Positions 39,318-47,768 of a stretch of 64,000 nucleotides of DNA are shown here, piece by piece. The translations under genes and the position numbers were made by a program. The number at the start of each line of letters is the position of its first letter. Positions within the stretch are counted from its first letter, which is position 1. The notes under the pieces are model-generated. The model was given only the letters and a program-made list of their open reading frames with translations, searched no databases and was not told the DNA's origin. This DNA is from JALUZX01 sp964561605. GTDB lineage: Bacteria > Planctomycetota > UBA1135 > JALUZX01. The stretch is taken from NCBI GenBank assembly GCA_964561605.1, contig CAZLQD010000051.1, positions 79,083-143,082 on the forward strand. The letters are read 5' to 3'.

Positions 39318-40790
39318 TCAATAGTTCTTCAAGATCCACCTCTTGAAGGTCTCCTGGAACTGGGGCACCAGGGACTCACCGAAGGCCTTCTGCCAGGCCT
39401 CCTCGTAGGGAATGCTCCGGATCAGGATGAGGAAATTCTTGAGCTGGTCCTGCCTCTCCCTGATGGTGTAATCGAATACGGCGTAGGCGATGGCCAGGTC
39501 CATGAAGTTCAGCCTGTTGAGCTTCTGCATCATCATGGTGCGAAGGTTGTGGTCGTAGCTCTTGGCCTTTCCCTGGGCCCACTCCTTCACGAGGAGTTTG
39601 TACCCCGCATCTCCTCTCTTCTTGGCGATCTCCACGGCGTTGGCGTAGTGGGTCTGGGTGACCCGGACGGTGAAGTTCCCGCCGGTGAAATGGAGAGCCG
39701 CCCAGGTGCCGATGCCTTCCTTCATCCAGGGGGAGAAGCGCATGTTGTCCTGGGCCTCCTTGGTCCGGGGAAGGGTGTGCATGGAGATCCAGTGGTGGGC
39801 CGCCTCGTTGGCCACCTTGGAGGGAAGGTGGGAGAGTTGCCTCTGGATGGAGAAGAGGAAGCCCGGACAGGTTCCGAAGCCTCCTGCACTACTCATGGCC
39901 AGTCCCTTGGCCCTGGCCAGGCCGGGATTCCACTTCTTGGCGGCGAAGTCGAAGGCGTCGGAGTAGTCCGACCGGTTGGAGAAGAAGAACATGATGTGTT
40001 TGCGGTGGGCCGCCTTGTAGAGGTCGTATTCCTTGTTGTGGCTGAAGCGCCTCTGCAGGTCCCAGTAGACCGTTTCGCAGAGCACCGTGAGGGAGACGAT
40101 CTGTTTCTGGGGGACCTCACCGGCCAGGATGTAGTGGTCGGAGATGGCGCAGGCCACCTTGTCCAGGCCGATCTCGTCGATCATCTCCTTGGCCAGGGCC
40201 TTCGCCTCGGCCTGGTGGGCCCGGATCATCTCCTTGGCCGCCTCGGCCGCCCCCTTGATACCCTCCTTGTCGTCCCCCGACCCGGCCGCCCCGGCCGATC
40301 CGCTTCCTTCCTCTCCCCCGGTCTTCTCTTCTTCTGCGGCTCTCTCCCGGGCTTTGAGTTTCTTCAGTTCCTCCCGGGTCACCCATTTGCCCTTGTACTG
40401 GACGTGTCCCAGGGCCTGGTGGGCCTCCTCGTTGTCGGGTTCGATCCGGAGGACCCTCTTGTAGAGGCGCCGTGCTTCCCGGTTCAGGCCGTGGTCCTTG
40501 CACCAATCCGCCAGGTCCAGCAGGTCCAGGGGGTCCTTCTTGTCGATCTTCTTGTATTTCTCCCGGTAGATCTCCCGGGGCGTCTTCACGCCCCGTTCCA
40601 CCTTGAGGACCTTGGACTTGGGGATGGTGATCCGCGCCCCGAAATTCTCCAGGATGTAGGCCGTCTCCGTCTCACCGACGATCTTCCCTTTTCTCTTGGT
40701 CCCGTCCTTCATGTAGATGATGTCCACGGCGAAGGCGGAGACGGTGAGAAAGAGAAACAGGAACAGCGCGCAAATCCGGGCAACTTTCAT
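39318..40790 (-). CDS. Secreted TPR protein with degenerate metallopeptidase-like domain
   Basis: A 490-residue protein with a signal peptide (about 1-21). A small beta domain at 22-70 (IIYMKDGTKRKGKIVGETETAYILENFG) is followed by a TPR-like segment (about 88-125, LYKRVLRIEPDNEEAHQALGHVQYKGKWV), a charged low-complexity linker (about 150-185), and a C-terminal domain (about 200-490). At the place where DUF1570/peptidase-MA-like domains carry HExxH, this protein reads NEAAHHW, lacking the first His, so peptidase activity is doubtful. The ATG at 40790 is preferred over GTG 40796 because GAGGG is then at proper distance. Function unknown. Confidence 0.65.
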   Translation of the reverse strand: MKVARICALFLFLFLTVSAFAVDIIYMKDGTKRKGKIVGETETAYILENFGARITIPKSKVLKVERGVKTPREIYREKYKKIDKKDPLDLLDLADWCKDHGLNREARRLYKRVLRIEPDNEEAHQALGHVQYKGKWVTREELKKLKARERAAEEEKTGGEEGSGSAGAAGSGDDKEGIKGAAEAAKEMIRAHQAEAKALAKEMIDEIGLDKVACAISDHYILAGEVPQKQIVSLTVLCETVYWDLQRRFSHNKEYDLYKAAHRKHIMFFFSNRSDYSDAFDFAAKKWNPGLARAKGLAMSSAGGFGTCPGFLFSIQRQLSHLPSKVANEAAHHWISMHTLPRTKEAQDNMRFSPWMKEGIGTWAALHFTGGNFTVRVTQTHYANAVEIAKKRGDAGYKLLVKEWAQGKAKSYDHNLRTMMMQKLNRLNFMDLAIAYAVFDYTIRERQDQLKNFLILIRSIPYEEAWQKAFGESLVPQFQETFKRWILKNY

Positions 40791-41137
40791 GAACACCCTC
40801 TGTTCTTCCAGTCTTCAGGCTCGTTTCCAACCCGGGGGGGCTTCCCCGGAGTGTTGTATTCTCCCCACAAGACAGCCGGGAACGTTCCAGTATTTCAGCA
40901 CCTGTTGCACCAGGCAAACCCCCTCCTTCGGGAGGGTGGCGCCGCCTGGCGGGGACAGGCGGGGGGCGCCCCTGGGCCTCCACACGTAACCTTTTGATGG
41001 GTAAGTGGTTGTGGGGCTGGCCCGCCTTGATCCTCCCGGGAGGGTGGCTTTTCTCCCTTCCCCCGCCCTTCCGGCAGGAGTTTTGCTCGGAAGAGGGCCG
41101 CAAGAAACGACCGAGGAAGCCCCAACGGAGGTGGACC
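40791..41137. other. Divergent intergenic region
   Basis: About 350 nt between the TPR protein (leftward) and a small cytoplasmic protein (rightward). TACAAC on the minus strand (40853-40858) is a possible -10 for the leftward gene, without a matching -35. An in-frame extension of the rightward gene into this region has no ribosome site and is not used. Nothing else is seen. Confidence 0.35.
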
Positions 41138-41614
41138 ATGGCGAACGAACCGGCGGAAAAGAAGGACAACAAGGGCCCCGAGGACTACAAGCTCCGCCTG
41201 CTCAACAAACTGAACTGCCTGATCGCCGTCCTGGAGGTGGCGATCGAGAAGATCCAGAAGTCCCTGGCCTCGCCCGGGGCGAACGTGCAGAGGTTGAACA
41301 AGATCCGGGAGAACCTGGAGAACACCTTGGGAATCTGCCTCAGGGCCCGGGAGACCCTGATCAAGAAGAGCGGAATCCAGGAGAGCTCCTCCACTTCCTG
41401 CTCCCTGGCCCAGAAGGAGGAAGAGCCCGGCGGCGGGCAGGCTCCCCCCAAGAAGATCCCCCCCCTGAAACCGGTGAAGATGTCCTTCCGGGACTACGTG
41501 GAGCTCTCCTCCGTCCAGGAGTACAAGAAGTTCAAGAAACTGCCGCCCATCCAGCCCAAGGAGATCATGAAGGTGGACCTGGACGAGCTGATCAAGAAGC
41601 TCATGACGGGCTGA
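41138..41614 (+). CDS. Small hydrophilic protein of unknown function
   Basis: A 158-residue cytoplasmic-looking protein without signal peptide or membrane span. Residues about 18-85 form long helices, probably a coiled coil (NKLNCLIAVLEVAIEKIQKSLAS). A serine/glutamate/proline-rich stretch at 90-118 is followed by a lysine-rich end (SVQEYKKFKKLPPIQPKEIMKVDLDELIKKLMTG). GGAGG lies 7 nt before the ATG. It converges on the MoxR gene with 9 nt between stops. I do not recognise the family. Confidence 0.7.
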   Translation: MANEPAEKKDNKGPEDYKLRLLNKLNCLIAVLEVAIEKIQKSLASPGANVQRLNKIRENLENTLGICLRARETLIKKSGIQESSSTSCSLAQKEEEPGGGQAPPKKIPPLKPVKMSFRDYVELSSVQEYKKFKKLPPIQPKEIMKVDLDELIKKLMTG

Positions 41615-41623
41615 GAAGGGGAA

Positions 41624-42646
41624 TCAGATTCCGGCTTCCTTGGCGGCCTTCTCCAGGCATTCCTGGAGAAGGTCTTCTATTTTCACCCCCTCTCCCTGGG
41701 CGGCGAAACGAAGCAACACCCTGTGGCGGAGGGCCGGAAGGGCCACGGCCCTGAGGTCCCCGGCGGAGACGTGGAGCCTACCTTCCAGGAAGGCCCGGGC
41801 CCGGGCGGCCAGGAGAAGGGCTTGTCCTCCCCTGGGACTGGCGCCGAAACGGACGAACTTCTTCGCCTCCTGGGGGGCGAGATCGCTCTCGGGCTGGGTG
41901 GCCAGGACCAGGAGGGCCGTGAACCGCAGGAGGTGACTGGGCACGACGACGAGCCTGGTCAGGCGGCGGAGCTGGATCCAGTCCTGGGAGGAGAGGACCG
42001 CCTCCGGCCGGGCCCGGTAGGTGCCTGTCGTGCGTTCCAGGATCTGCTCCAGTTCCTCCAAGGGAGGGATGGGGATCACCACCTTGAGGAGGAACCGGTC
42101 CAACTGGGCTTCCGGAAGGGGCCAGGTCCCCTCCAGCTCGATGGGGTTCTGGGTGGCCAGGACGAAGAAGGGATCGGGCAGGGGCCGGGTCTTGCCTCCC
42201 GCCGTGACCTGTCCTTCCTGCATGGCCTCCAGGAGGGCCGCCTGGGTGCGGGGAGTGGCCCTGTTGATCTCGTCCGCCAGGATCACCTGGGCGAAGACGG
42301 GCCCTTCCTGGAAGCGGAAGGTGCGCCGCCCCGAGGGATCTTCCTCCAGGATGGTCGTGCCCGTGATGTCGGCGGGCATGAGGTCGGGGGTGAACTGGAT
42401 CCGGGAGAACTTGAGTCCCATGGCCTGGGCCAGGGACCGGACCAGGACGGTCTTCCCCAGGCCGGGCACTCCTTCCAGGAGGCAATGGCCTCCCGCCAGG
42501 AGGGCCCAGAAGATCTCCTCCATCACCCTCTCCTGGCCGAAGAAGGCTTTCCTGACTTCCTCGCGGAGGGTTTGGACCTTCTCCATGGCCCGGGAGGCTT
42601 CTTCCGGGGAGAGGGAACCGCTGTTTCCTGGAGGAGTGTGTCCCAT
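41624..42646 (-). CDS. MoxR-family AAA+ ATPase
   Basis: A 340-residue AAA+ protein: Walker A GVPGLGKT at 59-66, Walker B with VILADEINRA near 118-127, LEAMQEGQVTAGGKTRPLPDPFFVLATQNP and EGTWPLPEAQLDRF, all standard for MoxR. MoxR ATPases act as chaperones that activate or assemble partner complexes, usually with DUF58 and VWA-domain proteins encoded beside them. No such partner is adjacent here: the gene converges on an unrelated small protein and diverges from a TPR lipoprotein gene. The ATG at 42646 has a weak ribosome site; a longer frame to 42754 would overlap the divergent gene. Confidence 0.9.
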   Translation of the reverse strand: MGHTPPGNSGSLSPEEASRAMEKVQTLREEVRKAFFGQERVMEEIFWALLAGGHCLLEGVPGLGKTVLVRSLAQAMGLKFSRIQFTPDLMPADITGTTILEEDPSGRRTFRFQEGPVFAQVILADEINRATPRTQAALLEAMQEGQVTAGGKTRPLPDPFFVLATQNPIELEGTWPLPEAQLDRFLLKVVIPIPPLEELEQILERTTGTYRARPEAVLSSQDWIQLRRLTRLVVVPSHLLRFTALLVLATQPESDLAPQEAKKFVRFGASPRGGQALLLAARARAFLEGRLHVSAGDLRAVALPALRHRVLLRFAAQGEGVKIEDLLQECLEKAAKEAGI

Positions 42647-42725
42647 GGCTTCAATGTGCCGGATGGGTCCTTGGGGCACAACGTTTTCCAGGCCCTTCCG
42701 TCCCTGCCGGGGTGGCCTGTAGGGT

Positions 42726-43841
42726 ATGGCCATGAGAAATCCCTGCCGGACCACCGGGGCCGGACCCCTGAGAATCCCTTCCGCCCTCCTCGGGAGCGGG
42801 CTGGTCCTGGGTGGGCTTCTTCTCCTGGCCGGAGGTTGCGCCGTCTCCTATCCCCAGGACCAGAAGAAGGCCCTGGAAGAAGTGGCGGCCCACCTGGAGA
42901 AGGGTGATTTCCAGGCCGCCCTGGAGGAGGCCCTCTGGGCCAAGGAGAGATTCCCCGACTCGACCCGGGCCCTTTCGGTCTGGGCCCTGGCGGCGAAGAC
43001 TCTGGCCCTCTCCCAGGATCCTCCCGACTTCGACCTCCTGGACCAGGCTGAAAGGGAGTGCCTCAGGGCGGGCCGGGCCCATCCCCGCGATCCGGCTCCC
43101 TGGTTCACCCTGGGAGTGGTGCGACGGGACAGGGGAGACCTGGGAGGAGCCGTCCAGGCCTGGGAGGAGGCCCTCAAGGCCGAACCCTTCCACCTTCCCA
43201 CCCTGGAAGCCCTGGGGGACCTCCAGTTCTCCCTTGGCCACGAGCGGGCCGCGGCGGTCCTCTACGACCGGTTGCTTCGCCTGCCCCCCGGGAGCATGAA
43301 GAAAGAGGAAAGGGCCCTTTTCTCCTACAGGCTCGGAGTATGCCTCCTGGCGGAGGCGGAACTCTCTCCCAAACCGGAGCCCCTGGATTACGACCCGGCG
43401 AAGAAGAACTTCCTCCAGGCCCTCTCCCTGGACCCGGGACGGGTGGACGCTTCCAGGGCCATGGCCTGGCTGGTCGTCAGGATCTCCAAGCTCAAGGGGA
43501 GGTGGAAGGAGCCCGACCTGAGGAAGGAGGACGCCCACAAGGCCTTGGCCTACCTGCGGAAGGCCCTGGCCCGCCATCCCCTCTCCCCGGGGTGCTGCCA
43601 CGACCTGGGCTGGCTCCTGGAGGTCCTGGGGGATTCCAGGGCGGCCGAGGAAGAATACAGGAAGGCCCTCTCCCTGGACCCGGAGTTCGTCCCCGCCCTC
43701 GTGGACCTGGCGGCCCTGGTGGAGAAACGAGGGAAGGAGGGCCGGGCCGAGGCCCGGAAGTTGCGGAAGAAGGCCCTGGACCTGACGGGGGACTTCGCCC
43801 TGGCCAGGGGGCTCAAGAAGGCCCTGGGGGGGGCCAAGTAG
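42726..43841 (+). CDS. TPR-repeat lipoprotein, putative
   Basis: A 371-residue protein. The N-terminus is a likely lipoprotein signal (hydrophobic LVLGGLLLLAGGC, Cys38) with a slightly unusual lipobox. The rest is tetratricopeptide repeats: EVAAHLEKGDFQAALEEALWAKERFP, HPRDPAPWFTLGVVRRDRGDLGGAVQAWEEAL, and DLGWLLEVLGDSRAAEEEYRKALSLDPEF. TPR proteins serve as scaffolds; here at the membrane, probably periplasmic. The ATG is 79 nt from the divergent moxR start, so they share a control region. A second ATG two codons later is possible. Confidence 0.75.
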   Translation: MAMRNPCRTTGAGPLRIPSALLGSGLVLGGLLLLAGGCAVSYPQDQKKALEEVAAHLEKGDFQAALEEALWAKERFPDSTRALSVWALAAKTLALSQDPPDFDLLDQAERECLRAGRAHPRDPAPWFTLGVVRRDRGDLGGAVQAWEEALKAEPFHLPTLEALGDLQFSLGHERAAAVLYDRLLRLPPGSMKKEERALFSYRLGVCLLAEAELSPKPEPLDYDPAKKNFLQALSLDPGRVDASRAMAWLVVRISKLKGRWKEPDLRKEDAHKALAYLRKALARHPLSPGCCHDLGWLLEVLGDSRAAEEEYRKALSLDPEFVPALVDLAALVEKRGKEGRAEARKLRKKALDLTGDFALARGLKKALGGAK

Positions 43842-43871
43842 GGAGGGAGGGGGGAGAGCTCTCCGCCGGGC

Positions 43872-44966
43872 CTACTTCGCCCGGAAACGGGTGACCAGGC
43901 CGTATCCGAGATCCCGGATTCCCTGGGAGGCCTTCAGATCGCCGAGGCTGTAGAGCCTGCTCACGCCGGTGTTTCCCTGGACCTTGGGAACGGTCATCCT
44001 CACGGCGTTGGAGAAGACCGCTCCCAGGGGGTTGGCCCGGGCGTCCAGGGAGACGGCCTGGAGGAGGATGGAGAGCCCCTCCATCTCCCCCGTGATAGGC
44101 ACTTTCCCGAGCTGGTAGAGGGCCGTTCCCAGGCCTCCCGCCGTGACGGGATGGAGGGAGAGGACGTCCGTGAAGAGGCTGCAACGGGGCGCTCCCATGG
44201 GGCCCAGGTCCAGGGGTAGCTTGTAGGTGAAGAAGGTCTTGTCGCTCTTCCCGAAGATCAGGAATCCCCGGGCGTAGGGGAGGACCCCCGAGAGCATGGC
44301 CCGGAAGAATCCATCGTTCCGCAACCAGGCGTCCAGGAGTGGGACCTGGCCCTTCGAGCCCTTGCAACCCTTTCCGAAGGAGGCGTGGGGTCCCTTGGCG
44401 AGGACCGGGGCCTGGGCGTCCAGGAAGGAGAAGACCCGGAGGTTGGACCGGTTGCCCTGCCTGTTTCCGTGGACGGCCACCTCCCAGAGGAGGCTTCCGG
44501 CGGCCCGGAAAGGGAAAGGGTGCTTGAAGGGAATCCTGGCCAGGAAGGAGGCAGGGGGAGTCTTGGGGCGGGGGAGGTCGGGAAAGTGGATCCAGGAACG
44601 GGGAAGGACCAGGGTGTGGTCGTTTCCCCTGTTGGCGGCGAAGGTGGTGGTCAGGGTCCGGGCCGTCACCTTGGATGTGGAGAGCCAGACCTCCATCTCG
44701 GCGCTCCAGGAGGTCATGGATGTGCCCCTCAGCCCGTCCCGGCGGAAGGCCAACTCTTCCAGGAGGGCCCTCCGGGTGAGATCGTCGTGGACCTGCTGGT
44801 ACCGGATCACCGGAAGGGCGAAGGGATAGTCGTCTCCTCCGGGGCCCTCCCTCTTCTCCAGGTCCGCCGGCGAGACGAAGAACTTGGGAGTCTGGGCACG
44901 GAGGGAGGGGAGGAACCCCAGCAGGGCCGGGACCAGGAAGGAGACGAGTCTGGATCTGGGAAACAT
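43872..44966 (-). CDS. Secreted protein of unknown function
   Basis: A 364-residue protein with a signal peptide (residues 1-24, ending LRAQ). The mature part begins with a DDYPFALPVIRYQQVHDDL segment and is beta-rich with many aromatic residues and few cysteines. No enzyme motif is seen. Its plan recalls the other secreted protein at 49187-50254 (signal peptide then a beta-rich domain of about 340 residues), but I cannot align them convincingly by eye. TAGAAT on the minus strand at 45000-45005, 34 nt upstream, may be its -10 element. Confidence 0.62.
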   Translation of the reverse strand: MFPRSRLVSFLVPALLGFLPSLRAQTPKFFVSPADLEKREGPGGDDYPFALPVIRYQQVHDDLTRRALLEELAFRRDGLRGTSMTSWSAEMEVWLSTSKVTARTLTTTFAANRGNDHTLVLPRSWIHFPDLPRPKTPPASFLARIPFKHPFPFRAAGSLLWEVAVHGNRQGNRSNLRVFSFLDAQAPVLAKGPHASFGKGCKGSKGQVPLLDAWLRNDGFFRAMLSGVLPYARGFLIFGKSDKTFFTYKLPLDLGPMGAPRCSLFTDVLSLHPVTAGGLGTALYQLGKVPITGEMEGLSILLQAVSLDARANPLGAVFSNAVRMTVPKVQGNTGVSRLYSLGDLKASQGIRDLGYGLVTRFRAK

Positions 44967-45088
44967 GGAATCACCTTCGTCGAGGCAGGGAATCTCTCAA
45001 TTCTACCCTGGAATCACCTTGCCGACCCTCCCCGGCCGGGAAGGGGGTGTGCCCGAAAGAGACGGACGGCTCCGGGCGTTGGGAGGCC

Positions 45089-45754
45089 ATGGCCCCCAGA
45101 GCGACCCAAGTACGTCTTCTCTCCAGGAAGATCCCCGGCTGCCGGCGTTGCTCCCGGCTGGCGGCCTTCCTGGAAGAGACCCGCCTGAAGAAGCCCGACT
45201 GGTGGAACCGGCCCGTTCCGGGCTTCGGCGACCCGGAGGCGCGCCTCCTGGTTCTCGGCCTGGCTCCCGGCCGGGGCGGGGCCAACCGGACGGGCCGACC
45301 CTTCACGGGCGACGCCGCCGGGGTCTGGCTCTTCAAAGGACTCTTCGACCTGGGCCTTTCCTCCAGGGCCGAGGTGGAGTCCAGCAGGGACGGCACGGTG
45401 TTGAAGGGGGTCTACATCACCAACGTGGTCAAGTGCGTGCCCCCGGGCAACAGGCCCACCCCTGCGGAGATCCGGGCGTGCCGGCCATTCCTGGAGGAGG
45501 AGTTGAAACGCCTTCGTTCCCTGGAGCGGATCCTCGCCCTGGGAAGGGTGGCCTACCAGGGACTCAAGGCCCTGGTGGAAGATCCGGCGGGGATGCCCCC
45601 TTTCTCCCACGGCGCCCGGGGGGCGGTGCGGGTGGCCGGGCGGGACTATCTCCTGGTCTGCTCCTACCATCCCTCCCGGCAGAACACCAACACGGGCCGG
45701 TTGACCTGGTCCATGTGGATGGAGGCCCTTACGCGGGCCGCCGGGAAGGCATAG
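45089..45754 (+). CDS. Uracil-DNA glycosylase, family 5 (UDGb)
   Basis: A 221-residue iron-sulfur uracil-DNA glycosylase. Motif 1 GLAPGRGGANRTGRPFTGD (57-75) is the family-5 version, with no acidic residue in the loop that families 1 and 4 use. Motif 2 is SYHPSRQNTNTGRLT near residue 190. Cysteines at 18 and 21 (CRRC) and two more in KCVPPGNRPTPAEIRAC match the 4Fe-4S ligands. It removes uracil, and in this family also hypoxanthine, from DNA. The ATG at 45089 is chosen because homologues begin just before CxxC; GTG 45047 is an alternative. nadE follows 64 nt later. Confidence 0.85.
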   Translation: MAPRATQVRLLSRKIPGCRRCSRLAAFLEETRLKKPDWWNRPVPGFGDPEARLLVLGLAPGRGGANRTGRPFTGDAAGVWLFKGLFDLGLSSRAEVESSRDGTVLKGVYITNVVKCVPPGNRPTPAEIRACRPFLEEELKRLRSLERILALGRVAYQGLKALVEDPAGMPPFSHGARGAVRVAGRDYLLVCSYHPSRQNTNTGRLTWSMWMEALTRAAGKA

Positions 45755-45818
45755 GATCTTTTCCGCCCGGCTCGGGCCGGGTCGTTTCTTTGCTTTCCCC
45801 AAGAGAAAGGACGTGCCC

Positions 45819-47753
45819 ATGCGACTGGTCCGGGTGGCCGCATCCAGCGTGTCCGTCAAGGTGGGCGCCTACGCCGACAACCTGGCCCTCTTGAAGGAAG
45901 TGGTCCGGACCGCCCAGGAGCGGGAAGTGAGCCTGCTCTGCCTCCCCGAGATGTGCCTGACGGGCTACATGCTGGAGGACCTGGTCCAGTGGCCCCAGGT
46001 GACCGAGGCGGCCTGGGAGAGCTTGGAGGAGCTCGCCGCCGAAGTGGGGGAGACGGCCGTCTTCGCCGGTCTTCCCGTGCGGGCGGGGGGGCTCCTCTAC
46101 AACGGCCTGGCCCTCCTGTGGAAGGGCTCCGTCCGGGGGGTTACGTTGAAGAGGTTCCTCCCTTCCTACAGCGTGTTCTACGAGGGAAGGAATTTCACTC
46201 CCTGGCGGGGAGGGGATGTGGTCCGGGTCCGGGGGCTTCCCGCCGGGGACCTGCTCTACCGGTTGCCCTTCGCCGACGTGGCGGCCCAGATCTGCGAGGA
46301 TGCCTGGGTCTGGCCCCAGGAGAACCTCTCCGTCCTTCTCCAGGCGGAGATCCTCTGCAACGCCTCGGCCTCGCCCTTCTCCTTGTTCAAGCCGGATCTG
46401 CGGAGAAGAGTCGTCCAGGGCGCCGCCGAGAGGCTGATCTGCTACCACGTCTTCTCCAACCTGGTAGGCCTGGACAGCGCAAGGCTCGTCTTCGACGGAG
46501 GGGCCATGGTCGCCGGCCCCGAGGGGGTGGCCGCCTCGGGGCCCCTTCTCCACCCCGAGCCGTGGAGGCTCGTCGAGGCCGTCGTGGACCTGGACGAGAT
46601 CGCCCGGATGCGCTCGGAGAACACCACTTTCAGGGAGGCGTATACAGCGCAAAGGAAGGACGCCGTCCGGGGCGGGGTGGTGGACCTGCGGGACACCGGG
46701 GAGTGGGCCTACCTCCCGCCCTCGGAATATCCTCTCCCCCAGGAAGGCTCCTTCTTCCTCCGGGGCGGGGACGGCCCGAGCCGGGGCGGGGTCGAGGCGG
46801 CCCTGGACCAGCTCCTGGACGCCCTGGTCCTGGGCGTGCGGGACTATTTCCTGAAGGCGGGAGTCTTCCGGAAGTTCCTGGTGGCCCTTTCGGGAGGGAG
46901 GGACAGCGCCCTGGCCCTACTGGCGGCGGCCCGGGCGGCCCTGCTCCTTCCCGGCGAGGAGGATCCGGAGGAGAAGGTGGCCGGCCGGGTGGAGGCCCGG
47001 TACCTCTCGGGTCCCTTCTCGAGCCCCGCCACCCTGGATGCGGCCCGGGGGCTATGCCGGGAGCTGGGCGTCCCCTTCGGCGTGGTCTCCATCGAAGACG
47101 AATACCGCCTGGCCGAAAAGGCGCTCCGGGAGATGGCCGGGGGAAGGGAGCCCTCTCCCCTGGCCCTCCAGAACGCCCAGGCCCGGATCCGGGGCGCCAT
47201 GATGCTGGGCTGGGCGAACACCGTGGGAGGCCTCATCCTGGTGACTTCCAACCTCTCCGAGGTGGCTGTCGGCTACTTCACCACGGGGGGCGACAACCAG
47301 GGCGGGTTCTCCCCCCTTGCGGACATTCCCAAGACCCTGATCTCCAGGATGCTCGAGCGGGCCCGGGAGCGGTGGAGCCTGGAGTCCCTGGATGCCGTCC
47401 TTGCCATGGCCCCCTCGGCGGAGCTCGCTCCGGACCAGACCGACGAGAAGGACCTCATGCCCTACGAGGTCCTGGACGACATCCTCTACCTCTACGCCTG
47501 GAAGAAAATGCGGCCCAGGGAAATCCTGGGGGTCCTGGAGGTCCGGCATCCCGCCGCCGGGAAGGATAGGCTGGAGCGATGGCTGGGACGGTTCCTGGCC
47601 CTTTTCGACGCCAGCCAGTGGAAGAGGGAGCAGTCCCCCGTCGCCCTGAAGCTCCTCTACCTGGACCTGGACCCCAAGACGGGCTTCCGATATCCCGTGC
47701 TCAAAGGGGACCTGCGGAAGGGAGGCTCTCCTTCCCGGCGGGGGGAGGGCTAG
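45819..47753 (+). CDS. nadE: Glutamine-dependent NAD+ synthetase
   Basis: A 644-residue two-domain enzyme. The N-terminal nitrilase-type glutaminase carries Glu44 (LPEMCLTGY), Lys111 (LKRFLPSY) and Cys159 (QICEDAW). The C-terminal synthetase has the PP-loop SGGRDS (358-363) and TSNLSEVAVGYFTTGGDNQGGFSPLADIPKT. It amidates nicotinic acid adenine dinucleotide to NAD+ using glutamine and ATP. The fourth PP-loop position is Arg where Ile or Val is more usual. The ATG is chosen over GTG 45813 because AAGGA is then 8 nt away. Confidence 0.93.
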   Translation: MRLVRVAASSVSVKVGAYADNLALLKEVVRTAQEREVSLLCLPEMCLTGYMLEDLVQWPQVTEAAWESLEELAAEVGETAVFAGLPVRAGGLLYNGLALLWKGSVRGVTLKRFLPSYSVFYEGRNFTPWRGGDVVRVRGLPAGDLLYRLPFADVAAQICEDAWVWPQENLSVLLQAEILCNASASPFSLFKPDLRRRVVQGAAERLICYHVFSNLVGLDSARLVFDGGAMVAGPEGVAASGPLLHPEPWRLVEAVVDLDEIARMRSENTTFREAYTAQRKDAVRGGVVDLRDTGEWAYLPPSEYPLPQEGSFFLRGGDGPSRGGVEAALDQLLDALVLGVRDYFLKAGVFRKFLVALSGGRDSALALLAAARAALLLPGEEDPEEKVAGRVEARYLSGPFSSPATLDAARGLCRELGVPFGVVSIEDEYRLAEKALREMAGGREPSPLALQNAQARIRGAMMLGWANTVGGLILVTSNLSEVAVGYFTTGGDNQGGFSPLADIPKTLISRMLERARERWSLESLDAVLAMAPSAELAPDQTDEKDLMPYEVLDDILYLYAWKKMRPREILGVLEVRHPAAGKDRLERWLGRFLALFDASQWKREQSPVALKLLYLDLDPKTGFRYPVLKGDLRKGGSPSRRGEG

Positions 47754-47768
47754 ACCGGCTCACCCGGC

